Part shown: positions 6,656-10,033 of the stretch, piece by piece | Layout of the letters: each line of letters starts with the position of its first letter | Position numbering within the stretch: position 1 is the stretch's first letter | Source: CAYRVX01 sp964642165 | Lineage (GTDB): Bacteria > Planctomycetota > Phycisphaerae > SM23-33 | Assembly: GCA_964642165.1 (NCBI GenBank) | Contig: CAZXOC010000275.1 | Location: forward strand, 1 to 10,033 | DNA: 10,033 bases | Direction: 5' to 3' | Notes under the pieces: generated by a model | Databases searched by the model: none | Seen by the model: the letters and a program-made list of their open reading frames with translations, nothing else | Told to the model about the DNA's origin: nothing | Made by a program: the position numbers and the translations under genes

Positions 6656-7183
6656 ATGGCGAAGGCGAGATCGAATCGAGGGACCAGGCCCGTCGTGGGC
6701 GTCGTGATGGGCAGCGACAGCGACCTGCCGGCGATGCGGCGGTGCCTGGAGCAGTTGGAGGCGTTGGGAATCGCCTACGAGGTGCGGGTGATCTCCGCGC
6801 ACCGGGCGCCCGCGACGGCCCACGAGTACGCCGCGACGGCGGCGAAGCGCGGGCTGAAGGTGATCGTCGCCGCGGCGGGGATGAGCGCGGCCCTGGCGGG
6901 CGTGCTGGCGGCCTGGACGACGCTCCCGGTGGTCGGCGTCCCGATGGCTGCCGGGCCGCTGGCGGGAGTGGACGCGGCACTGAGCACCATGCAGATGCCC
7001 CCCGGCGTGCCGGTGGCGTGCATGGCGATCGGCTCGGCGGGGGCGGCGAACGCGGCCATCTTCGCGGCGCAGATCCTGGCCGTCGGAGATCGTGCGCTGG
7101 CGGGCAAGCTCAAGCGCTACCGGGCCGCTCAGGCACGGGAAGTCAGCCGGAAAGACGCTACGGTGAGGGATCGCCGACCTTGA
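6656..7183 (+). CDS. purE: N5-carboxyaminoimidazole ribonucleotide mutase (PurE) family protein
   Basis: A 175-residue cytoplasmic enzyme of de novo purine synthesis; class I PurE interconverts N5-CAIR and CAIR and usually works after PurK as an octamer. The class I signatures are clear: 'GVVMGSDSDLP' (15-25, phosphate/ribose loop), 'VISAHRAP' (45-52, catalytic His49), 'PVVGVPMAAGPLAGVDA' (91-107), 'TMQMPPGVPV' (111-120) and 'MAIGSAGAANAAIFAAQIL' (123-141). The odd point is residues 74-82, 'AGMSAALAG': the family normally has AGGAAHLPG or AGMAAHLAG there, so the histidine is alanine (GCC, residue 79). The C-terminal tail past 160 is basic and unconserved. ATG at 6656 follows AAAGGA at about seven bases and directly precedes the conserved core. 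No purK is adjacent. It converges on the pseudopilin gene, 43 bases between stops. A LarB-type PurE relative is less likely given SAHR and the length. Confidence 0.93.
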   Translation: MAKARSNRGTRPVVGVVMGSDSDLPAMRRCLEQLEALGIAYEVRVISAHRAPATAHEYAATAAKRGLKVIVAAAGMSAALAGVLAAWTTLPVVGVPMAAGPLAGVDAALSTMQMPPGVPVACMAIGSAGAANAAIFAAQILAVGDRALAGKLKRYRAAQAREVSRKDATVRDRRP

Positions 7184-7187
7184 TCGG

Positions 7188-7219
7188 CTCGACGTGGTTG
7201 GGGTCGAGTGGCACGACCC
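7188..7219. terminator. Weak overlapping hairpins between convergent purE and pseudopilin genes
   Basis: CTCGAC (7188-7193) with GTCGAG (7203-7208), and alternatively GGGTCG (7201-7206) with CGACCC (7214-7219), lie in the 43-base gap between the two convergent stops. Each stem is six base pairs and could act on both strands. There is no T-run, so function as a bidirectional terminator is a guess from position. Confidence 0.3.
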
Positions 7220-7226
7220 GATCTCT

Positions 7227-7709
7227 TCACCCGGGCGGGTCGTACTCCATGCCGCCGGTCTTGGAGTTCGGGCTGACGATGCACGTCTCGGTCGAGTAGT
7301 ACCACCCGCTGGTGCCGTCTCGCGGGGGCACCGCGTTCGTGCCGAACTTGATGTCGCTGGCGACGGCCGCGGCGCAGTAGGGGTTGGTGGGCCAGGTCTT
7401 CATGTACGGGCCGAACCCGCCCGTCGTCGTGAGCTTGCCCTTGGGGTCCGTCCGCCCGAGCATCCGCGCCACGAGGTTCGGCGTGTCGGGGTTGCCGTTC
7501 TCGTCGAGGTGCGGGCCGCGAGTGTTGTGTTGTTCCGTGTACAGCCGGATCTGCCGGCGGAGCATCTGGAGGTCGGTGCCCAGGGCCGACTCCCGGGCGT
7601 CCTGCGAGGCGTCGACGAGCCGGGGCACGGCAATCGCGGCGATGATCGCGATGATGGTCACCACGATCAGGATCTCGATGATCGAGAAGCCTCGTTGTCC
7701 AGGTCCCAT
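7227..7709 (-). CDS. Type II secretion/type IV pilus-like pseudopilin (prepilin N-terminal cleavage/methylation)
   Basis: A 160-residue prepilin-like protein expected to be cut by a prepilin peptidase after Gly7 and assembled into an inner-membrane-anchored periplasmic fibre. The N-terminus is a textbook type III signal: short basic leader 'MGPGQRG', cleavage G|F, Glu at mature position 5 ('FSIIE'), then a single hydrophobic helix to about residue 28 ending in 'AVPRLVDA'. The rest is a small globular domain with 'GGFGPYMKTWPTNPY' (97-111) and two cysteines (112, 143) that could form a disulfide. Length and overall plan are close to the major pseudopilin GspG, but diagnostic GspG calcium residues cannot be assigned by eye. 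The ATG at 7709 has AGGAG seven bases upstream; an in-frame extension to 7766 would put 19 extra residues before the leader and is rejected. It lies downstream of gspA-like and gspB genes on the same strand, after a 145-base leader with switch-like repeats. Confidence 0.88.
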   Translation of the reverse strand: MGPGQRGFSIIEILIVVTIIAIIAAIAVPRLVDASQDARESALGTDLQMLRRQIRLYTEQHNTRGPHLDENGNPDTPNLVARMLGRTDPKGKLTTTGGFGPYMKTWPTNPYCAAAVASDIKFGTNAVPPRDGTSGWYYSTETCIVSPNSKTGGMEYDPPG

Positions 7710-7716
7710 CTGACGA

Positions 7717-7815
7717 CTCCTGGGGAGGCGAGCGTCGCGGCCGGGCCCCTGGCAGGCCAGGGACATGCGCTGCTTTCCCTGCGAGGCTTATCGCCCTGGC
7801 GGGGGGCCGACTTAA
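7717..7815 (-). promoter_or_regulatory. Structured leader of the pseudopilin gene with competing hairpins
   Basis: On the minus strand three 7-base segments occur in order: A GCCAGGG (7800-7794), B CCCTGGC (7762-7756) and C GCCAGGG (7753-7747). B is fully complementary to both A and C, so A-B (31-base loop) and B-C (tight hairpin) exclude each other. The CCTGG of B also complements CCAGG inside the Shine-Dalgarno region (7723-7719). A weak promoter-like pair TTAAGT-17-GATAAG (7815-7787) lies just upstream and overlaps A, so the start of the transcript is uncertain. The repeats are plain in the sequence; a regulatory role is inferred. Confidence 0.35.
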
Positions 7816-7854
7816 GCTGTTTCCCGGAGAAACCGTGCGACACGGCTCTGTCCT

Positions 7855-8640
7855 TCAGTTCGACAGGCGAACGGTGAAGCGCTGCCCGTCCAACTCCAGC
7901 TCGGCGTGGTGGGGCCCGATGTGGAGGACTTCCGCGCCCTCGATGGTCTGGCCTTCACGCAGGAGCTCGCCGTTGATCAGCGCGGCGTGGCCGGCCGGGC
8001 CGCTCATCACGGCGCTGAGGCGGAACCGACGCCTGGCCGCGTCGGCGGAGCTCGCCTGCCGCGGGGGACGAACCGCCGTCGTCGGCGCCGGCTGAACCGG
8101 ACGCGCCGCGGCGGGCTTGACCGGTCCGGCCGCGGCGGCCGGGGGGTTCGCCGCCGGGGCGGGGGGCGCCTGCGGGGTCGCCGGGACGGCGGGCGCCTCC
8201 GCGGCCGCCGGCGCCGCACGCGGCGGCGCCGTGGGCTTGGGGGGCGGCTGGTAGTACTGGACGCTCGCCAAGGTGCGGGCGAAGGCCAGTTCCGCCGGCG
8301 GGCTGACCTCGCGGGGCGTTGGCGCGGCGGCGGCGCCCTTGGGAAGGGCTGCAGGCGTGGGGGGCTTCGCCGCGACGACGGTTTGCGGCGCGGTCTGCCC
8401 GCGCAGGCGCAGGTAGACGTAGCCCCCGCCGATCAACCCGGCGAAGATCATGGCCCCGGCGATGGCCGACACGACGGGCAGCCCTCGGCGGCGCGGCTCG
8501 TGGAAGGCCGGGCGCGGCGGGGGGGGGAACTCATCGTCGGCGGCGTCCACGGGGGGCAGCACCGTCAGGTTGTTGAAGTAGGGCGAGTTGCGGAGCTTGT
8601 CCGTCTCGGCGCGCTTCAGGGCCTCGTTGATCAGGCTCAT
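7855..8640 (-). CDS. gspB: General secretion pathway protein B (GspB)-like membrane protein
   Basis: A 261-residue bitopic inner-membrane protein that in type II secretion partners GspA to help assemble the secretin in the outer membrane and cell wall. The order is typical: cytoplasmic N-terminus 'MSLINEALKRAE' (1-12), a proline-rich stretch (39-43), one membrane helix (about 54-76), a long Pro/Ala-rich periplasmic linker (82-203) and a compact C-terminal domain (205-261) reading 'FRLSAVMSGPAGHAALING' then 'HAELELDGQRFTVRLS', which matches the GspB C-terminal domain in character (residue change, 'GxxxLxVGQ-like' start, short strand pairs). The ATG at 8640 has AGGAGG eight bases upstream and overlaps the stop of the ATPase gene as TGATG, indicating translational coupling and a joint operon. 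A run of nine Cs (Gs on the plus strand, 8519-8527) codes for the proline stretch. Low linker complexity makes similarity searches unreliable there; the ends carry the assignment. Confidence 0.85.
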   Translation of the reverse strand: MSLINEALKRAETDKLRNSPYFNNLTVLPPVDAADDEFPPPPRPAFHEPRRRGLPVVSAIAGAMIFAGLIGGGYVYLRLRGQTAPQTVVAAKPPTPAALPKGAAAAPTPREVSPPAELAFARTLASVQYYQPPPKPTAPPRAAPAAAEAPAVPATPQAPPAPAANPPAAAAGPVKPAAARPVQPAPTTAVRPPRQASSADAARRRFRLSAVMSGPAGHAALINGELLREGQTIEGAEVLHIGPHHAELELDGQRFTVRLSN

Positions 8641-9461
8641 CAGCCGGCCTCCTTGAGCTCGTTCATGGCCGCCTGGACGATGCCTCGATCGATGGTGGCC
8701 GTCCGGTAGACGTAGCCGGCCAGCAGCGACTTGTCGCCCAACGCGTTCACCAGCCGCGGCGTGCCGTGGCTGAAGCGGTAGATCTCCCGGACCGCGCTGT
8801 AGTCGAACCGGACGGCGTTGCCGTCGTTCTCGTCCTGGCCGGCGATCTTCAGGCGGTGGCGGATGTACTCGGCCGTGTCCTCCTGGCTCATGTTCTTCAG
8901 GTGGTACCGCACCGTGATCCGCTGGGCCAACTGCCGCAGCCCAGGGTTGTTCAGCACGGTCCGCAGTTCCGGCTGGCCGATCAGGACGGTCTGGAGGAGC
9001 TTCTGCCGGTCCGTCTCGAGATTGCTCAACAGGCGGACCATCTCCAGGTTGTTGACCGTCATGTCCTGGGCTTCGTCGATGATCAGCACGGCGTCCTCGC
9101 CGACGGAGTTGATCCGCAGGAGGAACTCGTTGAGCAGCTTGAGGTACCCGAAGCGGTCCCGCCGCCTGGTCTCGATGCCGAACTCCTCGACGATGGCCCG
9201 GAGCAACTGCGTCTCGCTGAGCATGGGGTTGAGGATGAGCGCCGTGTGGAACGACTGGCCCAGCTCGTTCAGCAGGGCGCGGCAGAGGGTGGTCTTGCCC
9301 GCGCCGATCTCGCCGGTCAGGCAGATGAAGCCCTTGCGCTGGCGGATGCCGTACAGCAGGTGGTTGAGGGCCTCGCGATGCTGGTCGGTGAGGTAGAGGT
9401 ATCGCGGGTCCGGGGTGATGTTGAAGGGCTCTTCCCGAAGGCGGTAGTAGTCCGTATACAT
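8640..9461 (-). CDS. gspA: ExeA/GspA-like AAA+ ATPase of type II secretion
   Basis: A 273-residue ATPase of the ExeA/GspA family; with GspB it is known to couple ATP use to secretin placement across the peptidoglycan. The opening 'YYRLREEPFNITPDPRYLYLTDQHREAL' region (5-32) is characteristic. Walker A is 'GEIGAGKTT' (50-58), Walker B 'LIIDEAQ' (126-132), a sensor-1-like 'TVLIGQPEL' lies at 158-166, a conserved 'QRITVRYHL' at 180-188 with a likely arginine finger, and 'GTPRLVN' (233-239) supplies sensor 2. It ends right after the AAA+ lid domain and lacks the membrane helix and peptidoglycan-binding domain of full-length ExeA/GspA (about 550 residues), so it is an ATPase-only form that must reach the membrane through GspB. 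The ATG at 9461 follows GAGG at seven bases; its stop overlaps the gspB start by one base. Confidence 0.9.
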   Translation of the reverse strand: MYTDYYRLREEPFNITPDPRYLYLTDQHREALNHLLYGIRQRKGFICLTGEIGAGKTTLCRALLNELGQSFHTALILNPMLSETQLLRAIVEEFGIETRRRDRFGYLKLLNEFLLRINSVGEDAVLIIDEAQDMTVNNLEMVRLLSNLETDRQKLLQTVLIGQPELRTVLNNPGLRQLAQRITVRYHLKNMSQEDTAEYIRHRLKIAGQDENDGNAVRFDYSAVREIYRFSHGTPRLVNALGDKSLLAGYVYRTATIDRGIVQAAMNELKEAG

Positions 9462-9482
9462 GTCAACACCTCATCCGTGATG

Positions 9483-9492
9483 CACGTACGTG
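9483..9492. repeat. Perfect 10-base palindrome upstream of the ATPase gene
   Basis: CACGTACGTG is a perfect palindrome centred about 26 bases before the ATG at 9461. It could be a dimeric regulator site or a small hairpin close to the ribosome binding site; nothing in the sequence decides between them. Confidence 0.3.
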
Positions 9493-9530
9493 ACGCAGCC
9501 TGCGCGCCTTCCCGGGCGCTGAAGCCGCGT

Positions 9531-9584
9531 CTGCCGAAGCGTCCCAAGCCCGGCACCCGACGCTTCCAGTCGGTTCTTCGGCAG
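9531..9584 (-). promoter_or_regulatory. Large alternative hairpin in the leader of the ATPase gene
   Basis: On the minus strand the order is CTGCCGAAG (9584-9576), GAAGCGTC (9566-9559), then GACGCTTCGGCAG (9543-9531). The third segment can pair with the second (8 bp, 15-base loop), with the first (9 bp), or with parts of both as a 13-bp stem holding a 13-base bulge. It ends 70 bases before the ATPase start. The complementarity is exact; whether it is transcribed and used as an attenuator or is a terminator/DNA site is unknown. Confidence 0.35.
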
Positions 9585-9909
9585 CCCCCATGGCCCACTT
9601 AATCAGCAAATCCGGCATATTCCGACCGCCCGGCCGAACCCGGCATCGGCCGCGGACCAAGCGGCGCTGCCTTGGGCGCCGTCGGGAGCCACGACGGGCT
9701 CCACCCCGACGGGCGGGTCCCGCGCGGGTGACGGGTGACGTAACGGAAACAGCGGACAGAAGATGGCGCGCCCCTTCGGATCGGGAACCCCCCAGGCGGC
9801 CGTTCGCCCGTCCGCGTCCGGCAGGCCGTGGCGGCACCGGCTTGGCAGCGCCTTGCCCCCGCCCGTCTCGCCTCGTCCCCGTGTCCCCCTCTCCGCGGGG
9901 GCTTTGCGC

Positions 9910-9938
9910 TTCGCCGCCGGCGCGCGCTCCGCTACAAT
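9910..9938 (+). promoter_or_regulatory. Candidate promoter for the gene starting at 10031
   Basis: TACAAT at 9933-9938 matches the -10 consensus at five of six positions and is conspicuous in this GC-rich stretch. TTCGCC at 9910-9915 is a poor -35 but lies at exactly 17 bases. A start near 9945 would give a leader of about 85 bases that includes a CCGGCG-GCG-CGCCGG hairpin (9949-9963). Confidence 0.45.
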
Positions 9939-10030
9939 AGCGGCGCAGCCGGCGGCGCGCCGGGGAGACAACGGGGCGTTGGGGGCTGCCGAGTTCGATC
10001 GATCCCGGTTCGCTGCGAAAGGGGACCGCC

Positions 10031-10033
10031 ATG
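10031..10033 (+). CDS. Start codon of a truncated gene at the window edge
   Basis: The window ends on an ATG preceded by GAAAGGGG (10017-10024), a reasonable Shine-Dalgarno six bases before it, with a candidate promoter about 95 bases upstream. No coding sequence is visible, so the product is unknown. Confidence 0.45.

Larger units (their letters stand above)
9462..10030. other. Long divergent non-coding region
   Basis: This 569-base gap lies between the minus-strand secretion operon and the plus-strand start at 10031. Open frames across it are Arg/Pro/Gly-rich and lack credible starts. It contains the palindrome and alternative hairpin listed separately, a further hairpin at 9680-9711 (CGTCGGG-AGCC with GGCT-CCAC bulge-CCCGACG), a tandem GGGTGAC repeat near 9725-9740, and the promoter at 9910-9938. 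The length exceeds what two promoters need, so an unannotated RNA is possible but not shown. Confidence 0.5.

Noticed and set aside
6656..7183. LarB-type PurE homologue instead of PurE
   Set aside because: The GSDSD, SAHR and QMPPG motifs and the short length fit class I PurE; the AGM..AL loop alone is not enough.
2037..7183. A single purine-salvage or catabolic operon linking the permease, phosphodiesterase and purE
   Set aside because: The genes are on different strands with separate promoters and hairpins between them, and no deaminase or nucleosidase is present.
7717..7860. c-di-GMP-I (GEMM) riboswitch in the pseudopilin leader
   Set aside because: Tempting given the pilin gene, but the core GGGACGCAAAGCC-type sequence and the tetraloop receptor are absent; only generic competing stems are seen.
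9463..9618. Small minus-strand frame of 51 residues upstream of the ATPase gene
   Set aside because: No Shine-Dalgarno, no recognisable sequence, and it overlaps the exact inverted repeats, which better explain the region.

Overview
The window is a GC-rich bacterial segment with eight complete protein genes and the start codon of a ninth. Typical housekeeping and envelope genes, strong Shine-Dalgarno sequences and GC-biased third codon positions point to a diderm bacterium. The lipoprotein signal, GspA/GspB-type proteins and a planctomycete-looking pseudopilin ('FGPYM..WPTNPY'-type C-terminal region) make Planctomycetota my best guess, but this is inference and not proven by any single marker. 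I see no rRNA, tRNA, CRISPR array, integrase, transposase or other mobile element.

Layout. Positions 5-1663 (minus) hold an MFS transporter with an unusual soluble insert. Positions 2037-3530 (minus) hold an NCS1/cytosine-permease-type transporter; it has its own candidate promoter and is separated from the MFS gene by 373 bases containing two hairpins. Positions 3754-5235 (minus) encode a lipoprotein of the alkaline-phosphatase superfamily with DxDxDG calcium-loop-like repeats at its N-terminus. A 75-base divergent gap separates it from a zinc-type medium-chain dehydrogenase (5311-6558, plus), which is followed after a perfect hairpin by purE (6656-7183, plus). purE converges on a block of secretion genes read from the minus strand: an ExeA/GspA-like ATPase (8640-9461), gspB (7855-8640, coupled by TGATG) and a type II/IV-type pseudopilin (7227-7709). 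The last 570 bases are non-coding and carry a promoter leading to a start codon at 10031 (plus).

How the genes fit together. The ATPase, GspB and pseudopilin form a coherent secretion/pilus module: GspA and GspB are known partners in placing the outer-membrane secretin, and the pseudopilin would build the periplasmic fibre. The core T2SS genes are not in the window. The two transporters, the phosphodiesterase-like lipoprotein, the dehydrogenase and purE show no clear common pathway.

I do not see an obviously new multi-gene system. The observations most worth a second look are: a PurE whose normally conserved active-site-region histidine is alanine; three-segment, mutually exclusive hairpins in the leaders of the pseudopilin and of the ATPase gene; a phosphodiesterase-fold lipoprotein apparently lacking one metal-ligand pair; and the MFS insert.
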